The notes: a model not told the origin generated them from the letters alone. A DNA stretch of 8,692 nt from CALNBC01 sp050945915 (GCA_050945915.1 JBMNTV010000069.1:1-8692), one strand, 5' to 3'; shown: positions 1 through 7,773, counted from the first letter of the stretch. Made by a program: numbers and translations.

Positions 1-450
1 AATGATCAGCCTGTCCTCCGGCTGGGTCAGGATTTCCGTTTCCGGGCAACTCTTGGCTACTGCCGCGAGGAACGCAGTAACGTCCCCCTTTTCTCTGTTC
101 ATGGTGCGTGCGGCGATGATGTCCACCCCCGTATTCAAGATATTTTTGACAATGGTGTCGCCGGCCTTCACCGGCGCTTTGGCCTCGGTCTCATAAAGGA
201 GTTCGAGGCATTCGAACAGCTTGGCTTTGGGTACTGGCGCGGTGCTGATCACAGGCAGGCGAAAAAGGTCCGCCCCTGTGATCCTCACCGTCGTAGTAAT
301 CATCCGCTTCGGATCGGTGTATTCGCTCTTTGCGTAAATTTCTCCACGTTTGCAGGCGTTGCCGGTGACGGTCAGTTCACCGCCGTCGTCCCTAAGGGTC
401 AGATCGCAGCTTATTGGGCAAACGATGCAGGTGTAGTTTTTTTCAATCAT
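1..450 (-). CDS. DUF1667 family protein, 3' end cut by window edge
   Basis: Reading from ATG at 450, the frame stays open for all 150 codons to the window edge, so the C-terminus is missing. The N-terminus has Cys8-x2-Cys11-x3-Cys15 and then Cys33 in NACKRG. This CxxC...C...C(K/R)G layout is the hallmark of DUF1667 and resembles the 4Fe-4S site at the start of molybdopterin oxidoreductases; iron-sulphur binding here is inference. The family is normally about 120 residues, and its usual ending (NILNTGVDIIAAR) falls at about 105-115, so at least 35 residues form an extension. The gene lies 10 nt after the upstream oxidoreductase, with a GGGGGAG ribosome binding site ending 4 nt before ATG. In anaerobes DUF1667 travels with glpK and two flavoproteins, so it is probably a small electron-transfer or assembly subunit of the glycerol-3-phosphate oxidising complex. 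Its biochemical role is not established. Confidence 0.85.
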   Translation of the reverse strand, partial: MIEKNYTCIVCPISCDLTLRDDGGELTVTGNACKRGEIYAKSEYTDPKRMITTTVRITGADLFRLPVISTAPVPKAKLFECLELLYETEAKAPVKAGDTIVKNILNTGVDIIAARTMNREKGDVTAFLAAVAKSCPETEILTQPEDRLII

Positions 451-460
451 GGCGCTCCCC

Positions 461-1699
461 CTACTTGACGTCCACAACGATGGGGCCGGAAAGCTCCTCT
501 TGGGGCGCGAAGCTGATGGCGAGCATCTCCGGCGGGTTGGCGACGGCGTGTTTTTTGGCATAAAGGGTCTTTTTGCCGCAAGTAACGGTGGCGGTAACGC
601 CCTTTAAGGGCTTGTTGACGCGGAGGTACATCTGGATTTGACGCCCCTTTGCATCCTTTCGCACCGTGTGGGGGAACACGAAGGAAACATTTTCGCCCGG
701 CACTGCCGAAACGGTCTCTCCCCCCGCTTCGCCCTTCAAGTATTCCGCAGCGCCCAGGGCCGCGGTTTCCCCGGTTTGGGAAACATAGTCCACCAGATCG
801 AACACCACAGCCACGTTCCCTGCCGCGAACACGCCGGGCAGGCTGGTCATCAGGGCGTCGTTCACCACCGGGCCCTTTGTGACGGGGTGCAGTTCGATCC
901 CCGCGCCCCGGCTGAGCTCGTTTTCCGGAATCAGGCCCACGGAAAGCACCAAAAGATCGCAGGGAATCACCCGCTCGGTGCCGGGGATGGGTTTTCTGTC
1001 CTCCCCTACTTTCGCAACGGTGACGGATTCCAGCCGCTTTTTGCCGCTCACCGAAACGACGGTGGTGGAAAGGTGCAACGGGATGCCGTAATCGTCCAGG
1101 CACTGGACCTTGTTCCTGCGCAAACCGCCCAGGTGGGGCATCACTTCGTAAACGCCCTCCACCTCCATGCCCTCCAACGTCATACGTCGGGCCATGATGA
1201 GGCCGATGTCCCCCGAACCGAGGATGACCGCCCGCTTGCCGGGGAGCCAGCCTTCGATGTTGATGTACCGCTGCACCGCCCCCGCGGTAAGCACGCCCGC
1301 CGGACGGTCGCCAAAGATCCGCACCTGGGGCCGGGTCCGTTCCCGGCAACCCATGGCGAGTATGATGGCGCCCGCCTGAATGGTCAAAAGGCCGTGCTCG
1401 GCGCCGGACGCGGTGATGACTTTCTCTTTGGAAAGCTTCAGCACCATGGTGTCCGAAAGCACCTCGATGCCGCCTCTTTGCACCTCGTCGATGAACCTTT
1501 GGGCGTATTCGCTGCCCGAAAGCTGCTTTTTGAAGCGGTGCAGGCCGAAGCCGTCGTGGATGCACTGCTGAAGGATGCCGCCAAGATGCCTGTCCCGCTC
1601 GATCAGCACGATCCTGCCGAGGTTGAGTTCTCTGGCCTTGACCGCAGCAGCAAGACCGGCGGGGCCGCCGCCAATGATCACCAGTTCGGCGTATTTCAT
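461..1699 (-). CDS. NAD(P)/FAD-dependent oxidoreductase of the glycerol-3-phosphate operon
   Basis: A 412-residue cytoplasmic flavoprotein of the pyridine-nucleotide-disulphide oxidoreductase fold. The FAD dinucleotide-binding motif GGGPAG is at residues 10-15, with the ribose-binding acid at E34. The conserved GGILQQCIHDGFGL stretch follows at 40-53, then GCRERTR at 117-123. The second, NAD(P)-binding motif GSGDIG is at 161-166. The FAD-closing GVFAAGN motif is near residue 310. The last 70 or so residues look like a beta-rich tail rather than a redox domain. No CxxxxC disulphide redox pair is visible, so a thioredoxin-reductase-like mechanism is unlikely. Related proteins include the B subunits of HcnB/opine-dehydrogenase-type systems. 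It probably moves electrons between NAD(P) and the partner flavoprotein encoded just upstream. The start ATG overlaps the partner's stop codon (ATGA), and AAAGGAGG lies 9 nt upstream, so translation is coupled. Confidence 0.9.
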   Translation of the reverse strand: MKYAELVIIGGGPAGLAAAVKARELNLGRIVLIERDRHLGGILQQCIHDGFGLHRFKKQLSGSEYAQRFIDEVQRGGIEVLSDTMVLKLSKEKVITASGAEHGLLTIQAGAIILAMGCRERTRPQVRIFGDRPAGVLTAGAVQRYINIEGWLPGKRAVILGSGDIGLIMARRMTLEGMEVEGVYEVMPHLGGLRRNKVQCLDDYGIPLHLSTTVVSVSGKKRLESVTVAKVGEDRKPIPGTERVIPCDLLVLSVGLIPENELSRGAGIELHPVTKGPVVNDALMTSLPGVFAAGNVAVVFDLVDYVSQTGETAALGAAEYLKGEAGGETVSAVPGENVSFVFPHTVRKDAKGRQIQMYLRVNKPLKGVTATVTCGKKTLYAKKHAVANPPEMLAISFAPQEELSGPIVVDVK

Positions 1700-3417
1700 G
1701 GCCTATCGCCTCCTTTGGCCGGGCGGTTTTCGGTGAACAGCACCTCGGAACCCTTCCCCTTCAGCGTGACTTCCTTCGGGCTTTTGCCCAGTTCCCGGGC
1801 AAGGATCGCCAGCACCTTCGCGCCGCAGAATCCCGCCTGGCACCGGCCCATGCCCGCCCGCGTTCTTCGCTTAATGGCGTCCAGCGTCCGCGCGGGGATT
1901 TTGCCGTGGATGGCGTCTAAGATTTCCCCCTCGGTCACCGTCTCGCAGCGGCAGATCACCCTACCGTAAGCCGGCTTCTCGGCAATGCGCGCCTTCCGCT
2001 CCTCGGCGGTACAGTCCCTAAAGGGTTTTTTGTGTTCCCGGATGGGGTTGAAGGAAGGGTCAAGTTCCGCCTTTGGGTTCTGCTCCAAATAAAGCTCCTC
2101 CACCCGCTGGGCAATGGCCGGGGCGGACGCAAAACCGGGGGACTGGATTCCCGCCACATGGATGAAGCCCTTGACCTTTTTGGAGTTCTCGATGATGAAA
2201 TCCTCATTGTACGTCGCGGCCCGCGCCCCGCTGAAATAGGTGATCACCGTATCCGGGCTGATGCCCTTGGTGAGCACCATCGCCTTGTCCAGCACGAAGC
2301 GCAAATCGTCCTCGTCCACGCCGAGGTCCTCCTTGTCCGGCACTTCCTTCGCGGAAGGCCCGAAAAGCAGGGTGCCTTCCGGGGTTTCCATCGGGCCGCC
2401 GCCCTTGGTGTAATTGCTGGGGGCGAAGCCGGAATAGGTGCGGATCTTGCCCTTGTTTTCCTTATCCAGGATCACCAGGGTTCCCCGGCGGTTGTGGATG
2501 GAATAGAAGCGGTCCTTCGCCATTTCGGCGATCTCGTCCGCATAAACTCCCGCCGCGTTGATCACCACCGGCGCTTCGATGATCCCGTCGGTGGTCAGGA
2601 CGCCTTTGACGCTGCCGTCTTGTGTCAGAACATCCAGCACTTCGCAATTCAGCTTGAAGCGGGCTCCGTTGTCCACCGCGTTTTCCGCGCAGGCGAGGGC
2701 GACTTCATAGGGCTCGGCATAACCCGCCGTGGGCGTCCACAAGGCCCAGGTGATGGCGTCGGAAAGGCCGGGCTCGATCTCCCTTGCCCTGTCGCCCGAG
2801 ATCACCTCGATGCCGGGAACGCCGTTCGCCTTGCCGTTTTCGTAGAGCTTTTCGATGGTCTTTTTGTCCTCGTCGTTGAATCCGCAGACAAAGGACCCCG
2901 TCCTGTTAAATTTAAAGCCCAGTTCTTCCGCCCATCGGGTAAACATGGCGTTGCCCTGGACGTTGTATTTCGCCTTCAATGTGCCGGGCTTGGAATCATA
3001 GCCCGAATGCACCATGCCGTTGTTGGCCTTGGTGGTGCCTTCGCACAGGTCCTCCTGCCGTTCAAGAAGCAGAATATCCAGCTTGTATTTCGAAAGCTGG
3101 CGGGCGGTGGCGCAACCCGTGATGCCGCCGCCGATGATGACCACATCCGCCCGGTCCACGACACCCTTTGCCACAAAGGGCGCAAGGTCCCGCACTTCCT
3201 TCTTTGGAAGGTCGGGGGCGGTGATGTCCACCACCACATTGACCACCCCGGGCAGCTTTGCGGCCATGTGGCCGATGTCCACCGCCATGGCCCATCTGTC
3301 CACCTCGCCAAAGAGGGTCAAAATGCCCCCTTCGGCCTTCGCTTTGACCCGTTCGGGTGAAAACCCTTTTTCTATTAACGCTTTTTCAAACGATGCTACG
3401 ATCTCGTTGTCTGTCAA
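1696..3417 (-). CDS. GlpA-like FAD oxidoreductase with N-terminal BON-like and C-terminal [2Fe-2S] BFD-like domains
   Basis: Probable anaerobic-type glycerol-3-phosphate dehydrogenase, oxidising G3P to dihydroxyacetone phosphate. From the TTG start it has 573 residues. About residues 8-64 look like a BON domain (an alpha-beta fold ending in LPGVVNVVVDI). FAD motif VVIIGGGITG is at 92-101, with acid E119. The DAO/GlpA signatures TTKANNGMVHSGYD and later FSGARAA and VAGIQSPG follow. The C-terminus carries Cys489-x-Cys491 (CRCE) and Cys526-x4-Cys531 (RCQAGFC), the four-cysteine pattern of BFD-like [2Fe-2S] domains. The frame is open back to a GTG at 3483, but those extra 22 codons consist of hairpin sequence. 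TTG at 3415-3417 has GGGAAGGGG 9 nt upstream and is preferred; GTG 3483 remains possible. The gene follows glpK and overlaps the next gene by 4 nt. A related L-2-hydroxyacid oxidase role is less likely given the kinase neighbour. Confidence 0.9.
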   Translation of the reverse strand: MTDNEIVASFEKALIEKGFSPERVKAKAEGGILTLFGEVDRWAMAVDIGHMAAKLPGVVNVVVDITAPDLPKKEVRDLAPFVAKGVVDRADVVIIGGGITGCATARQLSKYKLDILLLERQEDLCEGTTKANNGMVHSGYDSKPGTLKAKYNVQGNAMFTRWAEELGFKFNRTGSFVCGFNDEDKKTIEKLYENGKANGVPGIEVISGDRAREIEPGLSDAITWALWTPTAGYAEPYEVALACAENAVDNGARFKLNCEVLDVLTQDGSVKGVLTTDGIIEAPVVINAAGVYADEIAEMAKDRFYSIHNRRGTLVILDKENKGKIRTYSGFAPSNYTKGGGPMETPEGTLLFGPSAKEVPDKEDLGVDEDDLRFVLDKAMVLTKGISPDTVITYFSGARAATYNEDFIIENSKKVKGFIHVAGIQSPGFASAPAIAQRVEELYLEQNPKAELDPSFNPIREHKKPFRDCTAEERKARIAEKPAYGRVICRCETVTEGEILDAIHGKIPARTLDAIKRRTRAGMGRCQAGFCGAKVLAILARELGKSPKEVTLKGKGSEVLFTENRPAKGGDRP

Positions 3418-3426
3418 CGCAATTAT

Positions 3427-3531
3427 CCCCTTCCCAGACGCTGTCGGCAGGACCCAAAAAGGCCGTGCCGACAGTGCCTGCACATTTCCCGTTTGGCGCG
3501 CCCCTGCTTGAGGCGCGCCAAACGGCCTTTT
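3427..3531 (-). promoter_or_regulatory. Competing hairpins between glpK and the GlpA-like gene, possible attenuator
   Basis: Three pairings can be drawn on the minus-strand RNA. First, a perfect 14-bp stem joins 3525-3512 to 3502-3489 (core TTTGGCGCGCC) around a 9-nt loop. Second, AAAAGGCCG (3531-3523) pairs with CGGCCTTTT (3465-3457). It encloses the first hairpin and ends in five U, so it looks like a composite Rho-independent terminator. Third, a 9-bp stem, CTGTCGGCA (3474-3466) with TGCCGACAG (3449-3441), holds CGGCCTTTTT in its loop and would prevent the second pairing. The Shine-Dalgarno-like GGGAAGGGG (3435-3427) follows directly. The pairings are seen in the sequence; a regulatory or partial-termination role is inference. 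A plain mRNA-stabilising hairpin is the alternative. Confidence 0.5.
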
Positions 3532-3545
3532 CCCTCCCCGACGGA

Positions 3546-5036
<1,491 letters not shown>

Positions 5037-5110
5037 GTGGGGCTCCTTTCACGGATGTTTTAGATGAGATGAGCGTCGTGCAAAATGCCAGTTCGGGAAA
5101 ACAAGACTTG

Positions 5111-5158
5111 TGGAATGAAGTTGATTTGTATGGGTATTGTCTGGAATTGTGTTGATTT
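5111..5158. repeat. Two 17-bp direct repeats in the glpK leader, possible operator
   Basis: Plus-strand positions 5111-5127 and 5142-5158 share TGGAAT-N3-GTTGATTT, with 14 of 17 bases identical. The two copies start exactly 31 bp apart, about three helical turns, so both present the same DNA face. They lie between the glpK -10 box and start codon, and the right copy covers the expected transcription start. This is the position of a repressor roadblock, such as a DeoR-type GlpR. The regulator is not in the window. The repeats are seen; operator function is inference. Confidence 0.45.
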
Positions 5159-5164
5159 TACTGA

Positions 5165-5193
5165 ATTATATCCGACATCCGCATGCTCGTCAA
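5165..5193 (-). promoter_or_regulatory. Sigma-A type promoter of the glpK operon
   Basis: On the minus strand a -35 box TTGACG (5193-5188; consensus TTGACA) is followed by a 17-bp spacer and a perfect -10 box TATAAT (5170-5165). An A/T-rich stretch lies upstream of the -35 box. Transcription should start near 5158, leaving a leader of about 120 nt before the glpK ATG. That leader shows no obvious terminator, so GlpP-type antitermination is not suggested here. No convincing catabolite-responsive element was seen. Confidence 0.85.
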
Positions 5194-5351
5194 CATCTTT
5201 TTATACAAAATAATTCAACTATATATATGCGTTCGTGAACTGTGGAATCCATATCTCAACACAAAGTCCCAGTCAATCCGGCAAGGAGCTTCTTCCATCG
5301 CATACAGCGCCCTTTAAAAAGAACGTGGGCCTTCTTTCGCCAAAAATGAAG

Positions 5352-5380
5352 AAGGCCGACGGCATGCGCCGTTCGGCCTT
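5352..5380. terminator. Hairpin terminator between the flavoprotein gene and the glpK promoter
   Basis: The stem AAGGCCG+ACGGC / GCCGT+CGGCCTT (5352-5363 with 5368-5380, one bulged T at 5373) closes on the 4-nt loop ATGC. On the minus strand it is followed by CTTCATTTTT and would end the transcript of the flavoprotein gene, whose stop codon is about 90 nt earlier. On the plus strand it is followed by TTTTCATAT, so it may work both ways. A second arm, GGCCTTCTT at 5328-5336, can pair with AAGAAGGCC at 5349-5357 and compete with the main stem. It insulates glpK from the upstream gene. Confidence 0.75.
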
Positions 5381-5467
5381 TTCATATGTTGTTCAGCTGT
5401 TTTTATTCTTTCGCGCGGTTTCATGAACTCCGCGCAAAAGGAGCATACGTTTTCGATACCTGCCGCG

Positions 5468-7045
5468 TTATCGCCCGACGAATGCAGCGGCATTCTTGCC
5501 GGCTTCGCGGCCAAAGGTCAGCGCAAGGCTGATGGACGAGCCGGAAGCGGGGTATTCCGTTTCATAGAACTCGCCGTTCGCCACTTCGCCAGCCGCATAC
5601 AGGCCGGGGATGGGGTTGCCCTGCTTGTTCAACACCTGGGCACTGGTATCGGTCTTCAGGCCGCCCATCGAACCGATGGTGGTGGGCCGCGCCTCGATGG
5701 CATAGAAGGGAGCGGTGGTCAGGCCCGCCTGTTCGGCAGCGTCCGCCAGCTTCGCGGCGTCCATACCGGCGGCAGCCGCAAGGGCTTCGATGCTATCGGC
5801 CTTGAATCCGCGCTCCAGGGCCACCTCGGCTTCACCGTTGGGATTGGTGCCGTCTTCAGATTCGGCAGCATCCATCAGACCGTACACCAACGCCTCGCCG
5901 CTCTTCTTGATCAGGGTGTGGGAGATCGGATAGTCGATGTGCAGGCCGAGGAAGGAGCCATCCTTCTTCACAAAGCACTTGGAAGCAAAGGCAAGGGCGT
6001 TCTGGCCGCTGTGGGACAGGGTGGCGTCCACGCAGATGAATCCGATCATGCCGCCCTTGAACACCGTATCCGCTCCGGCGGCGATGCCCATCGCAAGGCC
6101 TTCGCCCACATTGCCCTTGTTGGAGAGGGGGAAGTCGTTGGCGGAGTCGGGAGCATACTGCTGCTTCATCTCGACGCTGGCGTCAAATCCGCCCGTCGCC
6201 AGGATGACTGCGCCGGCATTGAACACGTAATCCCCGTTGGAAGAGGCCGCCTTTGCGCCCACCACGGCGCCGCCGTCCTGGATCAGCTCCGTGCCGGTCA
6301 CGCCCGTCATGATGGTCACGCCCAGGCTCTGTGCCTTCGCCACGAGGGCGTCAATCAGGGTCAAGCCGGTAAAGCCCACCGAGAAGCGGGCGCGGGGCTC
6401 GGGCGCGGTTCCGGCGGGAGCCGTAAACATCCACTGCACGCCTGCATCCTCCAAAAAGGCGATGGTGTCCAGCGAGTTTTCCGCAAAATACGTCAGCATC
6501 TCGCGGCTGGCGTTGCCGTTGGCGCGCTCCATATAGTAGTCCACCATCTTCGGCACGTCCGCCTCATCCAGCGCGGCATACACGATGCCCGCCGAAAGCA
6601 GCGTATTGCCACCGATGATGTCCTGCTTTTCGATCAAAGTGACCTTTGCGCCGCCCTGGGCCGCCGTGATCGCCGCGCTCAGGCCCGCAGCGCCGCTGCC
6701 GATGACCAGCACGTCGGTGTCGACGGTCTGCACAGCGTTCTTTTCGACGCTGGGAGCGTCAAACATGGAAGCGGGGGCACCCGCCTGGCGCAGGCACTCG
6801 GTGACGGCGACGCGCAATGCCGCGCTGGACATCGTGGCACCGGTGACGGCGTCCACCCCTGTGGTATTGAACTCCTTGATCCTGTTCGCCATGATTTCCA
6901 GACCCGTCGTCCCGATGCCGGGCGTTTCCTGGTTTTCGCCAATTTCGATAGAGAGGATGGACGTTTCGTCAACCGTCACAGAAACATCAAAATCGCCATA
7001 GAATCCCGGGGCAACGGCCTGATACGTCCCCGCGGTCAGCCATAT
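5468..7045 (-). CDS. FMN-binding and FAD-binding flavoprotein (fumarate-reductase-like), 5' end lacking signal peptide and clear start
   Basis: The protein starts directly with an FMN-binding domain (AGTYQA... to VDAVTGATMSSAA). Its TGAT threonine is the site where FMN is covalently attached in NqrC/RnfG-type domains. A FAD_binding_2 domain follows: VLVIGSGAAGLSAA, then E-K-Q and GGNT, and a C-terminal IPGLYAAGE and TFGREAGKNAA. This architecture matches secreted or lipoprotein reductases of the fumarate/urocanate-reductase superfamily that reduce an external acceptor. The fumarate-binding HTMGG and NRLGGNA motifs are replaced by GSMGG and YPASGSS, so the substrate is unknown. The frame is open from TGA at 7055-7057. 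The first ATG/GTG/TTG is GTG 6979, inside the FMN domain and without a ribosome binding site, so ATA 7045 or CTG 7039 would be needed. No signal peptide is encoded upstream in any frame, which suggests a truncated or frameshifted 5' end. Confidence 0.8.
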   Translation of the reverse strand: MWLTAGTYQAVAPGFYGDFDVSVTVDETSILSIEIGENQETPGIGTTGLEIMANRIKEFNTTGVDAVTGATMSSAALRVAVTECLRQAGAPASMFDAPSVEKNAVQTVDTDVLVIGSGAAGLSAAITAAQGGAKVTLIEKQDIIGGNTLLSAGIVYAALDEADVPKMVDYYMERANGNASREMLTYFAENSLDTIAFLEDAGVQWMFTAPAGTAPEPRARFSVGFTGLTLIDALVAKAQSLGVTIMTGVTGTELIQDGGAVVGAKAASSNGDYVFNAGAVILATGGFDASVEMKQQYAPDSANDFPLSNKGNVGEGLAMGIAAGADTVFKGGMIGFICVDATLSHSGQNALAFASKCFVKKDGSFLGLHIDYPISHTLIKKSGEALVYGLMDAAESEDGTNPNGEAEVALERGFKADSIEALAAAAGMDAAKLADAAEQAGLTTAPFYAIEARPTTIGSMGGLKTDTSAQVLNKQGNPIPGLYAAGEVANGEFYETEYPASGSSISLALTFGREAGKNAAAFVGR

Positions 7046-7353
7046 TGCGGCCTTTCACATGATTGTGCAGCAGCATATTGTCGAAATAATATCATATATG
7101 GTTATAAGATACAAGCTGTTTGTTGTTCCATCTCAATATGGCAGAGCAGAAATTCGAAGACTTCACCTGCAATCCCGCTATCAACAATGCGACCGCGTAG
7201 AAAACCAGCTGCGTCGGCGCTTGTTCAACGACCCAAATCCTTTGATCAGTTGGGTAATCAGCGTCGTCCCCCCGATTCGGGGAGCAATCTTTGTATAACT
7301 ACATACATTGTAACAACCGATATCTCGGCTAAATACTGCAAAAAGGTGATTAT
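7046..7353. other. AT-rich 308-bp gap with no confident gene
   Basis: The gap lies between the start of the flavoprotein (minus) and the Cys-rich ORF (plus), so it should hold divergent promoters. Only the minus-strand one is visible. A 68-codon minus-strand frame (7298-7092) has no conventional start near its N-terminus but includes a hydrophobic stretch (QLVFYAVALLIAGLQ) that may be a gene remnant. A perfect small hairpin, CCCCG-ATT-CGGGG, lies near 7271-7283 without a T-tract. The 9-mer GCCATATTG (7039-7047) recurs inverted at 7134-7142. No transposase or clear terminal inverted repeats were found. Confidence 0.5.
7086..7114 (-). promoter_or_regulatory. Possible sigma-A promoter upstream of the flavoprotein gene
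   Basis: TTGTAT (7114-7109), a 17-bp spacer and TATTAT (7091-7086) on the minus strand, in AT-rich DNA. The -10 box matches consensus at 5 of 6 bases, the -35 box at only 3 of 6. The expected start near 7079 leaves about 35 nt before the point where the FMN domain begins, too short to encode a lost signal peptide. Confidence 0.45.
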
Positions 7354-7551
7354 ATGAGTTGCTGCAACAATAACCGCAAAAACCGCGAGTTCGCGGCAGA
7401 AGGCCGCCGGGAACACGACGCCTTTGAAAGGCGCGGTTCCTCAAACAAACACAGCAATTGGTCCGACAGATGCAACAACAGGTGCATCCGATGCAATAAC
7501 AGATGCATTGGGGGAATCTGTAGTATTTGCAGATGCTTCTGCAACCGCTGA
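7354..7551 (+). CDS. Small cysteine-rich protein, function unknown
   Basis: A 65-residue ORF starting MSCCNNNR, with a good ribosome binding site (AAAAAGGTGAT, 7 nt before ATG). It has 10 cysteines, at 3, 4, 40, 44, 47, 51, 56, 59, 61 and 63. Eight fall in the last 26 residues, in the tandem RCNNRCI-RCNNRCI and then CSICRCFC. The middle (residues 8-36) is charged and lacks cysteine. There is no signal peptide or membrane segment. The two copies of the repeat differ at four bases, all silent in this frame, which argues that this frame is translated. Metal binding or disulphide cross-linking are possible roles; small Cys/Asn-rich proteins of this look occur among Firmicute spore-coat components, but that is only a resemblance. 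It is the only likely gene on the plus strand and has no operon partner. A bidirectional terminator follows at 7619. Confidence 0.55.
   Translation: MSCCNNNRKNREFAAEGRREHDAFERRGSSNKHSNWSDRCNNRCIRCNNRCIGGICSICRCFCNR
7468..7509 (+). repeat. Tandem 21-bp duplication inside the Cys-rich ORF
   Basis: Units at 7468-7488 and 7489-7509 match at 17 of 21 bases. In the frame of the ORF the changes are AGA/CGA, AAC/AAT, AGG/AGA and ATC/ATT, so both units encode RCNNRCI exactly. Confidence 0.85.
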
Positions 7552-7618
7552 TGCGAAATCATCCACCCCCTGGTTGCGCCAGACCTCTTTTCGGCCCGCC
7601 CCCCCGCAAAACCAAAAA

Positions 7619-7638
7619 CCCCGACGATTCCGTCGGGG
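7619..7638. terminator. Bidirectional Rho-independent terminator closing the prophage operon
   Basis: A perfect 8-bp GC-rich stem, CCCCGACG / CGTCGGGG, closes on the loop ATTC. On the minus strand it is followed by TTTTTGGTTTT, an excellent U-tract that would end the holin transcript 136 nt after its stop codon. On the plus strand it is followed by TGATTTT, adequate for the convergent Cys-rich ORF. I see no gene in the flanking stretches 7552-7618 and 7639-7773. Confidence 0.88.
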
Positions 7639-7773
7639 TGATTTTCTGGCTGGCTCGGGAACCGCCCTTTCGAATGGCTTCTCTTCACCGCTTGCAGATT
7701 AAGACCATTGCATTGCCCGCCGCATGATGCGCGCCTTTCGCGTCAATGTGCTTGATGCTATGCATGCTTCTCT

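Noticed and set aside
638..1969. Long plus-strand open frame over the oxidoreductase genes
   Set aside because: It is antisense to two well-recognised flavoprotein genes, has no domain-like sequence and no ribosome binding site, and arises from GC-rich codon bias.
2032..3360. Long plus-strand open frame opposite the GlpA-like gene
   Set aside because: Antisense shadow of a gene with clear FAD and [2Fe-2S] motifs; His- and Gly-rich composition typical of a reverse frame.
5210..5315. Short plus-strand frame ending ASSIAYSAL just before the hairpin at 5352
   Set aside because: It looks a little like a gene's C-terminus followed by a terminator, but it is only about 33 codons with no start, and it overlaps the AT-rich region upstream of the glpK promoter.
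5413..5435. Inverted repeat GCGCGG...CCGCGC just after the flavoprotein gene
   Set aside because: No T-tract on either strand, and the stronger terminator at 5352-5380 already serves this gene.
7308..7335. Possible plus-strand promoter TTGTAA-16-TAAATA, or a sporulation-type CATACATT box, for the Cys-rich ORF
   Set aside because: Matches are too weak to support a call.
5423..7357. 644-codon plus-strand open frame opposite the flavoprotein gene
   Set aside because: Antisense shadow; the minus frame has intact FMN and FAD motifs.
7350..7688. 112-codon minus-strand frame rich in LLLH repeats
   Set aside because: It crosses the strong terminator at 7619-7638 and is the reverse of the Cys-rich ORF repeats.
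7424..7702. Plus-strand frame with a DATTGASDAITDA low-complexity stretch
   Set aside because: It overlaps the Cys-rich ORF, reads through the terminator, and the tandem repeat differences change residues in this frame.
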